Assembly: GCA_017545095.1 (NCBI GenBank)
Contig: JAFYCU010000002.1
Span: 1-51,832, forward strand
Origin: Muribaculaceae bacterium
GTDB taxonomy: Bacteria > Bacteroidota > Bacteroidia > Bacteroidales > Muribaculaceae
Direction: 5' to 3'
Length of the DNA stretch: 51,832 bases
The notes under the pieces were generated by a model. The model searched no databases, was not told the origin of the DNA, and was given only the letters and a program-made list of their open reading frames with translations. Shown here piece after piece: positions 7,443-16,740 of this stretch. Within the stretch, counting starts at the first letter, position 1, and each line of letters opens with the position of its first letter. The position numbers and the translations under genes were made by a program.

Positions 7443-7450
7443 TAATTTTG
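7443..7450 (+). promoter_or_regulatory. -7 element abutting the nhaC-type gene
   Basis: TAATTTTG at 7443-7450 ends only 4 bp before the ATG at 7455. If this is the promoter, the mRNA is leaderless or nearly so. No clear -33 element lies 20 bp upstream. An ACTGA-type repeat occupies 7388-7412. Confidence 0.4.
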
Positions 7451-7454
7451 CGGC

Positions 7455-8933
7455 ATGAAAGATAACTCTACCCCTTCGCGTGAGGAACGTACTCTGCCCC
7501 ATCCGCTTGTTGCAATGGTTCCCATCGTGGTGCTGATTGGTCTGCTCGTGGTGGCCATCACGCTGTTTGGCAGCGACTCGCTGAGCGGTTGCAGCCAGTT
7601 AGCACTGCTCATGGGTGCCGCCGTGTGTGTGTTGATTGCCATGACATGCTATCGCGTGCCATGGGAAGCCTTTGAGCACCAGATGGCAAAGACGATGGGC
7701 GGCATTTTTGTTACGCTGATGATTTTGCTCTCGGTGGGCATGCTGTCGGGGTCGTGGATGGTGAGCGGTGTGGTACCCACACTCATTTACTATGGTGTGC
7801 AGATACTTTCGCCGCGTTTCTTTTTGGTGACGGCGTGCGCCATCTGTGCGCTGGTGTCGTTGCTCTCGGGCAGCTCGTGGACCACGATTGCCACCATAGG
7901 CGTGGCACTGCTGGCCATAGGCCACGCGTTGGGCATCAACGAGGCATGGGCCGCCGGTGCCATCATCTCGGGGGCATACTTCGGCGACAAGATGTCGCCG
8001 CTGAGCGACACCACCATTCTGGCGTCATCGGCAACGCAAGTCGATATCTTTGTCCATATCCGCTATATGACCCACACCACCGTGCCCGCGATGGGTATTG
8101 CGCTGCTGATATTCCTGGTGGCCGGTCTAGGCCACAACAGCAGCGAGGCCGTGCATGTGGAGCAGTACACCCAGGGATTGTCGTCCACCTTCCACATCTC
8201 ACTGTGGACGCTGGTGGTGCCCGTGCTCACGGGCGTGCTCATCGGCAGGCGCGTGCCGTCGCTGATTGTGCTGTTTGTGTCGTCGCTGTTGGCCGGCATC
8301 ACGGCCCTTATGCTTCAACCGCACATCCTCACGCTGATTGCCGGCGATGCGTCGTTGGGCACTGTGGCAGCCATGACGCGGGGTCTGGCCATCACCTACT
8401 TCGGAGCCACGGCCATCGACACGGGTTTTGCCGCGCTCAACGACCTGGTATCGACGGGCGGCATGGCCGGGATGCTCAACACCATATGGCTCATCATCTG
8501 CGCGATGAGCTTTGGTGCCGTGATGATTGCCAGCGGCATGATTGATAGCATCACACGCGTGATTATCAGCTGGGTGCGCGGTCGCACGGGGCTGGTGGGC
8601 AGCACAGTGGGCACGGGACTGCTGCTCAACTTCACCACCGGCGACCAGTTCATCAGCATCGTGCTCACGGCCGACATGTTCCGCGATGCCTACCATCGGC
8701 TGGGCTTCGAGGGGCGGCTGCTGAGCCGCACCACCGAGGACGCAGCCACCGTGACCTCGGTGCTCGTGCCGTGGAACACCTGCGGCATGACGCAGAGCAC
8801 CGTGCTAGGTGTGCCCACGCTCACCTATCTGCCCTATTGCTTCTTCAACCTGCTGTGCCCGCTCATGACGTTGCTCGTGGCTGCCGTGGGATGGCGCATC
8901 ACACGCCACACACCGGCCGACAACGAGCCTTGA
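7455..8933 (+). CDS. NhaC-family Na+/H+ antiporter
   Basis: A 492-residue inner-membrane protein with about 11-12 hydrophobic segments. The NhaC signature SGAYFGDKMSPLSDTTILAS near residues 172-191 is intact, as are GSSWTTIATIGVAL near 142-155 and the C-terminal TEDAATVTSVLVPWNTCG block near 425-442. Family members exchange sodium, or an organic acid such as malate together with sodium and lactate, for protons. The exact exchange here is unknown. No partner gene is adjacent. It may start from the -7 box only 4 bp upstream. Confidence 0.92.
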   Translation: MKDNSTPSREERTLPHPLVAMVPIVVLIGLLVVAITLFGSDSLSGCSQLALLMGAAVCVLIAMTCYRVPWEAFEHQMAKTMGGIFVTLMILLSVGMLSGSWMVSGVVPTLIYYGVQILSPRFFLVTACAICALVSLLSGSSWTTIATIGVALLAIGHALGINEAWAAGAIISGAYFGDKMSPLSDTTILASSATQVDIFVHIRYMTHTTVPAMGIALLIFLVAGLGHNSSEAVHVEQYTQGLSSTFHISLWTLVVPVLTGVLIGRRVPSLIVLFVSSLLAGITALMLQPHILTLIAGDASLGTVAAMTRGLAITYFGATAIDTGFAALNDLVSTGGMAGMLNTIWLIICAMSFGAVMIASGMIDSITRVIISWVRGRTGLVGSTVGTGLLLNFTTGDQFISIVLTADMFRDAYHRLGFEGRLLSRTTEDAATVTSVLVPWNTCGMTQSTVLGVPTLTYLPYCFFNLLCPLMTLLVAAVGWRITRHTPADNEP

Positions 8934-9004
8934 AATGCGGGATTGCACCACAATAATCAGCCTATCTTACTCAATTTTTTCTCGTTTACTAACTTGTACT
9001 GGAC

Positions 9005-9703
9005 ATGAAACGTAGTATTACACTGATTGCGATGGCAGCTCTTGTGGGGCTGTTGTGTATGTCGCAGCCCGGCAAACGCGACTGGGCGGGTCTCACGCGC
9101 TTTGCGCAAGCCAACACCGAACTGCTGGCTCTGGCTGGCACCAAGGTGAAGGTGGTGTTTATGGGCAACAGCATCACCGAGGGGTGGATGGAACAGCACC
9201 CGCAGTTTTTCACCGAAAATGGGTTCGTGGCTCGCGGCATCTCAGGGCAGACCAGCACACAAATGCTGGTTCGCTTCCGTCAAGACGTGATCAACTTGCA
9301 TCCCAAGGTGGTGGTGATTCTGGCCGGCACCAACGATGTGGCCGAGAACACCGGCCCCTACAGTCTGGAGCACACCATGGGTAACATTGTCTCGATGTGT
9401 GAGCTGGCCAAGTCCAACGACATCAAAGTGGTGCTGTGCACGCTCACGCCCGCGAACCGTTTCCCTTGGAACCCCGGCATCACCGACGCTGCGGCGAAAA
9501 TCGAGACACTGAACGCTCGCATCACCGCCTATGCCAAGCAAAAAAAGCTGCAGCTCGTTGACTACTACACCCCGTTGGTCACTGGTCACGAACGGGCTTT
9601 CGACCCTGGCAAGAGCTCCGACGGCGTGCATCCTACCCTGGCTGGCTATGCCGTGATGGAGCCGCTGGTGCTCAAGGCCATACGCAAGCACGTGAAGAAG
9701 TGA
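9005..9703 (+). CDS. Secreted SGNH/GDSL-type hydrolase
   Basis: A 232-residue protein with a signal-peptide-like N-terminus (residues 1 to about 20). The SGNH blocks are in order: GNSITEGW near residues 54-61 with the nucleophile Ser, a Gly in RGISGQT near 78-84, AGTNDV near 108-113 with the Asn, and DGVHPT near 209-214 with the catalytic Asp and His. Such enzymes in gut Bacteroidales are often carbohydrate esterases or platelet-activating-factor acetylhydrolase-like esterases. No polysaccharide-utilisation genes adjoin, so the substrate is open. It is followed after 6 bp by the gene at 9710 and probably shares its transcript. Confidence 0.88.
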   Translation: MKRSITLIAMAALVGLLCMSQPGKRDWAGLTRFAQANTELLALAGTKVKVVFMGNSITEGWMEQHPQFFTENGFVARGISGQTSTQMLVRFRQDVINLHPKVVVILAGTNDVAENTGPYSLEHTMGNIVSMCELAKSNDIKVVLCTLTPANRFPWNPGITDAAAKIETLNARITAYAKQKKLQLVDYYTPLVTGHERAFDPGKSSDGVHPTLAGYAVMEPLVLKAIRKHVKK

Positions 9704-9709
9704 CACAGC

Positions 9710-10120
9710 ATGGAACCCGCCTTGATACTTCTGGGTCTGTTAGCCATCGTGGGTGCGGTGCTGTGGCTCGTCGACGGACGGCGCAAGCCATCGGCGACCG
9801 ATGCCGAGGCTACTGAGCCACCCGCCGAGCAAGGCTGCACCGATACGAGCTGTGCGCTACACAGTGTGTGCCCCAGCGAGCAACTGCTCACCGCCGCGTG
9901 CAGCGACAAGGTCACCTATTACGAAGACGAGGAACTGGATACCTATAGCGGCAGGGGCGAGGATGACTACAGCGAAGAAGAGATTGAGCAATTCCGCGAG
10001 GTGCTCTACACACTGCGCCCCAGCGAGGTGCTTGCCTGGCACCACAGCCTGCAACGTCGTGGGGTGGTGTTGCCCGCCGCGCTGCGCGACGAGTTGCTGA
10101 TGATGGCCAGCGAACGCTAA
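9710..10120 (+). CDS. Small membrane-anchored conserved Bacteroidales protein
   Basis: A 136-residue protein with one N-terminal membrane segment (residues 4-20), a Cys-containing linker (CTDTSCALHSVC near 43-54), and an acidic segment YYEDEELDTYSGR followed by EEEIEQFREVLYTLRPSEV near 94-106. I recognise this as a conserved Bacteroidales family sometimes labelled phospholipase. I see no catalytic motif to justify that name. It follows the SGNH gene by 6 bp and its stop overlaps the aroA stop by 4 bp on the other strand. The function is unknown. Confidence 0.75.
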   Translation: MEPALILLGLLAIVGAVLWLVDGRRKPSATDAEATEPPAEQGCTDTSCALHSVCPSEQLLTAACSDKVTYYEDEELDTYSGRGEDDYSEEEIEQFREVLYTLRPSEVLAWHHSLQRRGVVLPAALRDELLMMASER

Positions 10121-11349
10121 CCCTCGGTGATGGAGAATCCCGCCTGGCGCAAGTGTTGCCAAAAGGCAGGGTAGCTTTTGTCTACCACCTGCGCATCACC
10201 TATGGTGATACCAGGATGCCGCGTGGCGGCCAGCGCCAAGGCCATCGCGATGCGGTGGTCGCCGTGTGGGTCGATTACGGGTTCCTGTTGTGCCGCACAG
10301 GTCTCGAAATGCCATGCCACGGCATCGTCGCCCTCGAGCTGAATCACATAGCCCAGCTTCATGAGTTCGTGGCGCATGGCCTCGCGGCGGTCGCTCTCCT
10401 TGCCGCGCAGCGTGCGCAGTCCCGTGAGCCGGAACGGCCTGCCCAGCAGGCATAGCAGGGCGATGAGTGTGGGAGCCAGGTCGGGGGTGCCGCACAGGTC
10501 GGCAAAGGTGGAGCAGCAACAGCAAGCCGTTCGGCTCATGTCGGTGACGAGCGTGCCATCGGTGAGCCACTGCGTTGTCATGCCCATCTGCTGCATCAGC
10601 ACCAGCATGCGGCTGTCGCCCTGCCAGCTGTCGCGATGCAACCCCCTGAGAGCGATGCGCGATGCTGGCAGCAAGGCGGCAAGCGCCAACCAGTAGCTGG
10701 CGGCACTCCAGTCGGCCTCGATGGTGAGAGATGCGGGACGATACTCGCCTGACGGAACCGTGATTACGCTGCCCTGCCAATGGGTCTCGATGCCATAGTG
10801 ACGCATGATGGCCTGCGTCATGTCGATGTAAGGAGCCGACACCACCTCGCCTTGCAATTCGATTTCCAGCCCCCCAATCACCGGACCAATCATCATCAAT
10901 GCAGACACGAATTGCGAACTCACATCGCCTCGCAGCGCCACACGGCCACCGGTGAGCGATCGTCCGCTGATGTGCAACGGTGGCTTGTCGGCAAGACCGG
11001 GGCAGTCGATGTATGCGCCGAGAGCTCGAAGTGCGCCGAACAGCGGCGACAAGGGCCGCTGACGCATGCGCTCGTTGCCATCGAGCGTCACCTCATGGCC
11101 GGGTTGGCAGGCATGATAGGCCGCGAGAAACCGCATGGCTGTTCCTGCCAGACCCACATCTACCTTGCCCTGTGTTACCGCCAAACCCTGGATGAGCACA
11201 TGCGTGTCGTCGCACACAGCCACACCAGTGGGCGGTTCTGGTTTATGCGTGAGTGCTTCGATAACCAGCGCCCGGGCCGATAGGCTCTTTGAAGCAGGCA
11301 AGGCCACCGTGGTTTCGATATGTAGTGGTGCGGTGATGCAGTAATTCAT
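10117..11349 (-). CDS. aroA: 3-phosphoshikimate 1-carboxyvinyltransferase (EPSP synthase)
   Basis: AroA joins shikimate-3-phosphate and phosphoenolpyruvate to EPSP in aromatic amino-acid synthesis. The 410-residue protein keeps the family landmarks: LPASKSLSARALV near residues 17-29, GLAGTAMRFLAA near 64-75 (the LxxGNAGTA/TAMR motif, here GLAGTAMR), DGNERMRQRP near 89-98, SSQFVSALM near 144-152, DWSAASYWLA near 213-222, and near the end RGKESDR and DPHGDHRIAMALALAA. A CCCC run near 271-276 is unusual but outside the known active site. Its ATG overlaps the stop of the glycerate kinase gene (ATGA), so the two are translationally coupled. Confidence 0.95.
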   Translation of the reverse strand: MNYCITAPLHIETTVALPASKSLSARALVIEALTHKPEPPTGVAVCDDTHVLIQGLAVTQGKVDVGLAGTAMRFLAAYHACQPGHEVTLDGNERMRQRPLSPLFGALRALGAYIDCPGLADKPPLHISGRSLTGGRVALRGDVSSQFVSALMMIGPVIGGLEIELQGEVVSAPYIDMTQAIMRHYGIETHWQGSVITVPSGEYRPASLTIEADWSAASYWLALAALLPASRIALRGLHRDSWQGDSRMLVLMQQMGMTTQWLTDGTLVTDMSRTACCCCSTFADLCGTPDLAPTLIALLCLLGRPFRLTGLRTLRGKESDRREAMRHELMKLGYVIQLEGDDAVAWHFETCAAQQEPVIDPHGDHRIAMALALAATRHPGITIGDAQVVDKSYPAFWQHLRQAGFSITEG

Positions 11350-12491
11350 AGTGGGTGTTTTAGCAACAACTCAGCGATGGATCGAGCCACATTGTTGTGC
11401 GCCACATGTGGCTGCATGGCCTGCTCCAGCTGCTGGTTTGGCGGTGTGACGGCGATGATGCGGTCGAAGCCCAATTGCTCGGCCACAACACCAGGTTTCA
11501 CCGCACCGCAAATGGCCACCACGGGCACCTGCTGCAAGCGAGCCACCTGAGCCACGGCCTGCGGGGCCTTGCCCATCGAGGTCTGCGCATCGATGCGTCC
11601 CTCGCCGGTAATCACCAGGTCGGCACCGGCCATGCGCTCGGCCAAACCGATATGGTTGAGCACAAAGGTCGCCCCAGGAGTGATGCGGCAATGCGGAAGC
11701 ACTGCTGTGAGCGCCGCCCCCACCCCACCGGCAGCTCCGCAGCCGGGACGCGTGGTGGAGTCGCCCAGCAAATGGGCATAGTGCTGCATGGCCTGTTCGA
11801 TAAGCTCCACCTGCTCGGGCGAGGCCCCTTTTTGCGGGGCAAACACGCGAGCGGCTCCCTGTGGCCCACACAGTGGGTTGGCGACATCGACCAGCAACGT
11901 GACCTGCGCACGCATAGCATCGTCGCGCAAGCCACTATAATCTATCTCGCTTATCAGCTCCAGACTAGCTGCGGCAGGTGGCAGCAGATGCCCCAGCGAG
12001 TCAACAAATTCCACCCCCAATGCCGCCAGCACGCCCATGCCGCCATCGCAGGTGGCACTGCCGCCGAGGCCCATCACGATGTGTGAGCATCCACGCTCCA
12101 GGGCATCGAGCATCATCTGCCCCGTACCCAGTGTGCTGCTGCGCATGATGTCGCGTTTCGCGGTAGGCACCAACGCCATTCCGCTGGCCTGAGCCAGCTC
12201 CATAAATGCCGTCGAGCCATCGGCTGAGATGGCATAGCGAGCATCGACTTGAGGCAGTTCGGGCAAGGGCGCATCCACCGTGCAGATCACCCATTGCATG
12301 GGTTCCCGACTGCCAGCCACCAGCGCGTCGACGGTGCCTTCGCCGCCATCGCCCATGAGCAGCGCATCCACCTGGCATGCGGGACACACATGGTGCACCC
12401 CATCGGCCACCGCCCGCGCCACTTCCTGCGATGACAAGCTGCCCTTGAACGAGTCACAGGCTACTACGATTTTTCGAAATTCACTATGCAT
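11346..12491 (-). CDS. glxK: Glycerate kinase (GarK/GlxK type)
   Basis: A 381-residue type I glycerate kinase, which phosphorylates glycerate with ATP. The N-terminus VVACDSFKGSLSSQEVARAVADG near residues 9-31 and MGDGGEGTVDALV near 46-58 are characteristic. GLGGSATCDGGMGVLAALG near 140-158 and the C-terminal block ITGEGRIDAQTSMGKAPQAVA near 294-314 complete the family pattern. It overlaps aroA by 4 bp (ATGA), so the pair forms one operon. A metabolic link to the shikimate pathway could run through the shared PEP/phosphoglycerate pool, but this is inference. No clear promoter box stands directly before its start. Confidence 0.93.
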   Translation of the reverse strand: MHSEFRKIVVACDSFKGSLSSQEVARAVADGVHHVCPACQVDALLMGDGGEGTVDALVAGSREPMQWVICTVDAPLPELPQVDARYAISADGSTAFMELAQASGMALVPTAKRDIMRSSTLGTGQMMLDALERGCSHIVMGLGGSATCDGGMGVLAALGVEFVDSLGHLLPPAAASLELISEIDYSGLRDDAMRAQVTLLVDVANPLCGPQGAARVFAPQKGASPEQVELIEQAMQHYAHLLGDSTTRPGCGAAGGVGAALTAVLPHCRITPGATFVLNHIGLAERMAGADLVITGEGRIDAQTSMGKAPQAVAQVARLQQVPVVAICGAVKPGVVAEQLGFDRIIAVTPPNQQLEQAMQPHVAHNNVARSIAELLLKHPL

Positions 12492-12599
12492 AGTTATTCA
12501 GGTAAATAAGTGGCGCAATGCTGGTGTGTTTCGCAAGGCGGTGCCTTACGACCTTTGGACTGATTATGCTCTCGGTTCTTGCTTCTTGCTTTGGCCATC

Positions 12600-12632
12600 G
12601 CCGCACCGGGGTGCGGCTCTACATGACTCGGG
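12600..12632. repeat. REP-like hairpin with CTCTACATGACTCGG tail
   Basis: CCGCAC and GTGCGG around a short loop, followed by CTCTACATGACTCGG. The same hairpin-plus-tail design recurs, in reverse, several times in 22821-23106 and in degenerate form near 39850-39885. Confidence 0.5.
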
Positions 12633-12662
12633 TTCAGCGGTAAGCCCCTCCTTTAGAGGGTT

Positions 12663-12680
12663 GGGGAGACCTTTCTCCCC
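12663..12680 (-). terminator. Hairpin after the secreted nuclease gene
   Basis: GGGGAGA (12663-12669) and TCTCCCC (12674-12680) lie 3 bp beyond the nuclease stop. It is a likely terminator of the 12683-16650 unit, though no T-run follows directly on the minus strand. Confidence 0.45.
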
Positions 12681-12682
12681 CT

Positions 12683-14089
12683 CTACCTGTTGAGCGAGGC
12701 TCCGCTACTCCAGTAGCTGGTGCTGAGCGAGGCTTCAACGGAGGCTTCAATATCATCGGGCAGGTTGCAGAAGAAGTCGATGCCCGTGCGACGCTCCAGT
12801 TCGTCGATGGTGATGTACTCGGCACTGCGCTTGTAGCTGGTTTCACTAAAGTGGTAGGTCCAGATTCCCATTGCTTGATAGGTTCCCGTGGTCTTGTTAT
12901 AAGCCAACAAGGCCATGTAGAAATATTCGGGTACAATCAGTCGGTTGTTGCACAGCACATTTTTGAGACCACTCTGCGTGGAGCCATTCAGTGTGACATC
13001 GCCAATGGTGGCGGCCTTGACCACATAGAGTGTGTCACAATTGCTCATCGCAGCCCACGAACGCACATCATTCTCCAAGCTTTCCCATTGCCCACCGTTG
13101 TGCGACTGGTATTGCGGCTGCATGTTGCTCAAATAGAACGTCTGCTTGTTTTGATCCTCCGAGCACAGTCGGTCGCTGCTGGGGCATAGGTGCCCACGTG
13201 AGAAGCCGCTGCCGCTGTAGTCGCTCAACGTGGAACGAGTGCTTGACGGCAACTCGGTGTCTTCTTTAAACGAATCATGGCGAGTGGTGTTATGCTCCAT
13301 ATTGCCTGCATGCATCTGGTAGCACGTCCATCGGTTGGCCACGAGGGCATTGTCCCATTCCAATGCAAAGGTCACGCCATAGTTGCTGGTGGACTTCTGC
13401 ACCCACGAGCAAGAACTATTGTCGCTTATATGCGGCACCTCCAGTCGCCAGAAGCCAGCGGTCTGAGGCGTGTAGCTCATCGAGCCGGTGTTATGTGTCC
13501 AGTTGCTGCTCCACCAGTTGGCGTTCACATTGTTGTTGGAGCCACCTTGCCAGTTGAAGGTGGCGGTGGCCTCCTCGCTGGCCGTGCTGCCCACCATGGC
13601 GATGGCGCGGATGTTGGCATTGGAACTCACCACAAATGAGACAGGTGAAGAACCCGAGAAGGCTGTACTTGAGCTCACGGGGTTGGTGCCGTCGAGGGTG
13701 TAGTAGATGGTGGCTCCCGTAGTGGCACAGGTGATGGTGACCGGGGTGGATGTGGTTATGGTGCCTCCTGCGGGGCTGATCACAGGCATGGCCACGGTAG
13801 TGACCTCATCGCCGGTGAGTAGCCATTGAGCGATTTGTGAGTACAGGTAGTCGTGGCTCACGGTGCTTCCCTTGGGATAGATTTTCACACCTATGCCATT
13901 GGGGTCGCCCCACTCGCCGCCAATGTAGCGGATGCTGTCGGTGGACGTGGCACTGAGGTCGTAGGTGACCGTTTGGCCATTAAGTAGCGTGATGGTGAGC
14001 GTGCGTGCCTGCGCGCTGAACGTGGATATTGCGGCTGCCAGGGCGAGAAGGGCGAGCGCGATGCGGGTCTTGAGCTTGTTCTGTGTCAT
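12683..14089 (-). CDS. Secreted DNA/RNA non-specific endonuclease with chitobiase-C-like domain
   Basis: A 468-residue exported protein. Residues 1-28 are a signal peptide, and 29-90 hold a short domain starting RTLTITLLNGQTVTYDL. Residues about 104-180 resemble a chitobiase/hexosaminidase C-terminal (CHB_HEX_C) beta-sandwich (SPAGGT, then ATIYYTLDGTNP). The rest is a NUC1-type endonuclease. SRGHLCPSSDR at 297-307 matches the family DRGH motif, with Ser for Asp and His300 as general base, and FYLSNMQPQ at 318-326 supplies the metal-binding Asn. These enzymes cut DNA and RNA without sequence preference. Export suggests scavenging of extracellular nucleic acid or degradation of biofilm DNA. The gene follows the 847-residue secreted protein by 17 bp, and the two share the CHB_HEX_C-like module. 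Confidence 0.88.
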   Translation of the reverse strand: MTQNKLKTRIALALLALAAAISTFSAQARTLTITLLNGQTVTYDLSATSTDSIRYIGGEWGDPNGIGVKIYPKGSTVSHDYLYSQIAQWLLTGDEVTTVAMPVISPAGGTITTSTPVTITCATTGATIYYTLDGTNPVSSSTAFSGSSPVSFVVSSNANIRAIAMVGSTASEEATATFNWQGGSNNNVNANWWSSNWTHNTGSMSYTPQTAGFWRLEVPHISDNSSCSWVQKSTSNYGVTFALEWDNALVANRWTCYQMHAGNMEHNTTRHDSFKEDTELPSSTRSTLSDYSGSGFSRGHLCPSSDRLCSEDQNKQTFYLSNMQPQYQSHNGGQWESLENDVRSWAAMSNCDTLYVVKAATIGDVTLNGSTQSGLKNVLCNNRLIVPEYFYMALLAYNKTTGTYQAMGIWTYHFSETSYKRSAEYITIDELERRTGIDFFCNLPDDIEASVEASLSTSYWSSGASLNR

Positions 14090-14106
14090 CGTAGTCCTTC
14101 CTCCTT

Positions 14107-16650
14107 TCAGTGCTTAATGGTTTTTACTCCGTTCACGATATAGAAGCCTGGCGGCAACTGTTCCCAGTCATCGGGCATTTTCACGCCCATGATGTTGTAT
14201 GTGCCGGTGTGAGGCACATCAATGATGAGCATGTCGTCGACACCGGTGATGATGTTGTTATTGTCTTGCAGCTGCACGTGCAATCCCTGGTTGGCCGGTG
14301 CTGTGAAGTAGGCCGTGGTGCCGTCGATTTCCACGTCTCCACCATCGGCCCATTGGATGTTGCCGCTCTCATCGAAGTATCGTATTGTTCGGCTGGCATC
14401 GAGGGTGACGGGGCTGTAGGTGCCGATGAAGCTGTAAACATCGTCGCCACCCACGCTGGGCACGCGAGCCGGGGCATTCGCGGCTCCCTGGGTGGTCATC
14501 GCCACCGTGGCGGCACTGGCGGCGCTGAGCGTGACATCGCTGGCAACAAAGGTGTCGTAGGCCCTGTTGGGCTTGACCAGATAAGGCACTCCGGCGCGCA
14601 GCACATAGTCGTCGGCATGGGCGAAATACATCATGCCGGCGGCAAAGGTCTGTCCGCTCACCGAACCCATGACGGGGCCGCCATTGGCCAGTCCCACATA
14701 TTCCTGCACATCACCATCGAAGTCGTAGTAGTCGAACGGCAACGTGAGCGGGGCCCATTGCCCGGCCTGAAGCGAACGAGCCACGCGCACGGTGACTCCC
14801 TCAAGGTCGGCCTGGGGCGACACAAACTGCTGCTTGCTATCGACCACATGAACGATGTGCGGCACGCCGTTCTCGCTCACGGGGTGCAGCGTGGCGGCAC
14901 TGGCAGCGATGGCACTCACATCCACCAAAGCACCGGTATAGGGGGCGGTGTAGCCACTCTGCCCAAATGCATCGGTGAGCGTGGGCGTTGCGCTGTCGCC
15001 GATGCGCAGGTTGCTCACGGTGACCCAGTCGGCCAAATTGTCGTCCAGTTCATCAGCAGCAACGGCCTTGGGCTGCACAACAGTCTCGGTCACGGGGTCG
15101 GCAATGACCAGATAGTCGGTGTTGGTCAATTCATTGTCAGGCACAAACAGCGGTAGGCCGTCGGCATTGGTGCTGTACTGCCCGTTGACCCATCCCGCCA
15201 GGTGCTGGTTGACGTGCATCGGTCGATTGGGGCTGATGCCCTGCATGAGCATAGCACCATCTTTGTCGCGGATGTAGGCATCGGTGGTGCCGTTGGCACC
15301 GTCCAGCACGTGCAGCACACGGGCGTTGTAGCTGTCGGGCAGATAAAGCCTCACGGTGCTTCCTGGCTCAGCCTGCTTGAACCCGGCAGTGCCCGTCACC
15401 ACGGTGAGCGACGGCTGGGGCGGTGTAGAATCCTCCAGGCGGTACAGGCTCACGAGGTTGCCCGTGGTGGACGAGCTGGAATAGCAGTTGAAAATAGGTG
15501 TCCCATTATTGGGGTTGTAACGCATGTAACGGTTGGTGTTTGAACCATTAAAAACCACCGTTGCTTGATTATTTGAGATGGCAATATTTGCTTGAGCTTC
15601 ATTAGATGTGGCAGCACTTGTGTACTTCAAATAATTATTTTTCTCATTTCCGCTGGCAATCAAATACTGATTATTATAAGAAGTTTCCTCGCTCACAGCC
15701 TTGAACGTCCAAGCCCCGGCAGAACCGCCAAGTTCGAAAATTTCGGTAGCACTGGTCGGGTCAATGCTTAGCGTGCCATTGTCACTGCCAATGGTGACTG
15801 CTGTAGCAGGGCGATTACCGCTCTTCTGTGTGTTGGCGATGGCGTAGGCACTGCCTGCAGCTGCACTGCTGGCAATGATGAGTTTGTCGCCGGCCTGTAG
15901 CGTGGACGCATCGGTCACCAGCACATAGCGATTCTCGCCGCCAGAAGATGGGTTGGTGATGGTGTAGGTGGCTGAAGCCACTGTGCTGGCCACGCCGTTT
16001 TTCACCGCCACGGCACGCAGCGTGTGCTCGCCCACGCCGGTGATGGTGGCGGTGGTGCCCACGGTACCGGTGCTGGCCGTGGGGGCAGCACCGTCGATGG
16101 TGTAGCGGATGGTGGCCCCCGAGGTCGTGGTGCTCATGGTCACCGTGATGTCGGTAGTGGATGCCGTGCCGCTGGCAGGGTCGAAGGTTGGGGCGGCCGG
16201 TTGCGGTGAACCACTCACAGTATAGGTTACAGTCATAGACTGGATACGCGTCTGCGAACTGCCACAAGTATAAACAATTGTTGTGGCATTTCCACTCCAA
16301 GCACTGTTGTCGCTACTTTTGGTACCCACGTCAAACGTTCCTGAGAGGGAATAACTACTACCTGAAAAAGTGAATGTGATACCTGTGATTGTAGTGTTAG
16401 CGGCCGCAACTATGGTCATGGTGTTGGCATTGTACATACGCACGGCCGAGCCATTGCTATAGTATTTAGGAGCTGTGCTGCCACTTCCCTTAGCAAAAGT
16501 AAGGGTGAAATTGTTGGCACTCACCACATTCACGGTTTCATCTGCTGAATATAGCTGCGAGAACGTGATGGTTTCATCGGCTGCCCACATTGGCAGCACG
16601 ACAAACGCGAGCAGCAAGACCAAAAAGGCTTGTTGGGTTAATCGTTTCAT
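14107..16650 (-). CDS. Large secreted multidomain protein, possible partner of the nuclease
   Basis: An 847-residue exported protein with a signal peptide at residues 1-24. It has an all-beta N-terminal domain (about 25-145), then a CHB_HEX_C-like domain (about 150-235, with SGATIRYTIDGAAPT). A Ser/Thr/Asn-rich domain (about 240-400) begins with YVLVTDASTLQAGDKLIIAS, and an OB-fold-like stretch lies around 415-600. The C-terminus, TGTYNIMGVKMPDDWEQLPP and GFYIVNGVKTIKH, is the short tail often found at the end of Bacteroidales secreted proteins. No catalytic motif is seen. Similar domain chains accompany extracellular nucleases in this order, so nucleic-acid or glycan binding is plausible inference. 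I start at 16650, at MKRLTQQ, because the promoter box 25 bp upstream lies inside the longer frame. Confidence 0.75.
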   Translation of the reverse strand: MKRLTQQAFLVLLLAFVVLPMWAADETITFSQLYSADETVNVVSANNFTLTFAKGSGSTAPKYYSNGSAVRMYNANTMTIVAAANTTITGITFTFSGSSYSLSGTFDVGTKSSDNSAWSGNATTIVYTCGSSQTRIQSMTVTYTVSGSPQPAAPTFDPASGTASTTDITVTMSTTTSGATIRYTIDGAAPTASTGTVGTTATITGVGEHTLRAVAVKNGVASTVASATYTITNPSSGGENRYVLVTDASTLQAGDKLIIASSAAAGSAYAIANTQKSGNRPATAVTIGSDNGTLSIDPTSATEIFELGGSAGAWTFKAVSEETSYNNQYLIASGNEKNNYLKYTSAATSNEAQANIAISNNQATVVFNGSNTNRYMRYNPNNGTPIFNCYSSSSTTGNLVSLYRLEDSTPPQPSLTVVTGTAGFKQAEPGSTVRLYLPDSYNARVLHVLDGANGTTDAYIRDKDGAMLMQGISPNRPMHVNQHLAGWVNGQYSTNADGLPLFVPDNELTNTDYLVIADPVTETVVQPKAVAADELDDNLADWVTVSNLRIGDSATPTLTDAFGQSGYTAPYTGALVDVSAIAASAATLHPVSENGVPHIVHVVDSKQQFVSPQADLEGVTVRVARSLQAGQWAPLTLPFDYYDFDGDVQEYVGLANGGPVMGSVSGQTFAAGMMYFAHADDYVLRAGVPYLVKPNRAYDTFVASDVTLSAASAATVAMTTQGAANAPARVPSVGGDDVYSFIGTYSPVTLDASRTIRYFDESGNIQWADGGDVEIDGTTAYFTAPANQGLHVQLQDNNNIITGVDDMLIIDVPHTGTYNIMGVKMPDDWEQLPPGFYIVNGVKTIKH

Positions 16651-16674
16651 CTTATAGTCAATATTTTGAGAGCG

Positions 16675-16703
16675 CAAATTTACGCATTCTTTTCCAAACA
16701 CAA
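16675..16703 (-). promoter_or_regulatory. Promoter of the secreted protein/nuclease pair
   Basis: TAAATTTG on the minus strand (16682-16675) with TTG at 16703-16701 after an 18-bp spacer, 25 bp before the ATG at 16650. Confidence 0.55.
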
Positions 16704-16740
16704 GGCCACGCTGCATTATTTTTCAGCCAAAAGGAAGCAA

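Noticed and set aside
9710..10120. Phospholipase annotation for the small membrane protein
   Set aside because: No lipase motif (GXSXG, HKD, HXD) is present; the family name appears to be inherited from database labels.
10117..12491. A metabolic island linking aroA with glycerate kinase
   Set aside because: The coupled pair is clear, but two housekeeping-type genes in one operon do not make a system, and no regulator or transporter adjoins.
14110..15156. 348-residue plus-strand frame opposite the large secreted protein
   Set aside because: The minus-strand product has a signal peptide and clear domain structure. The plus frame has no family resemblance.
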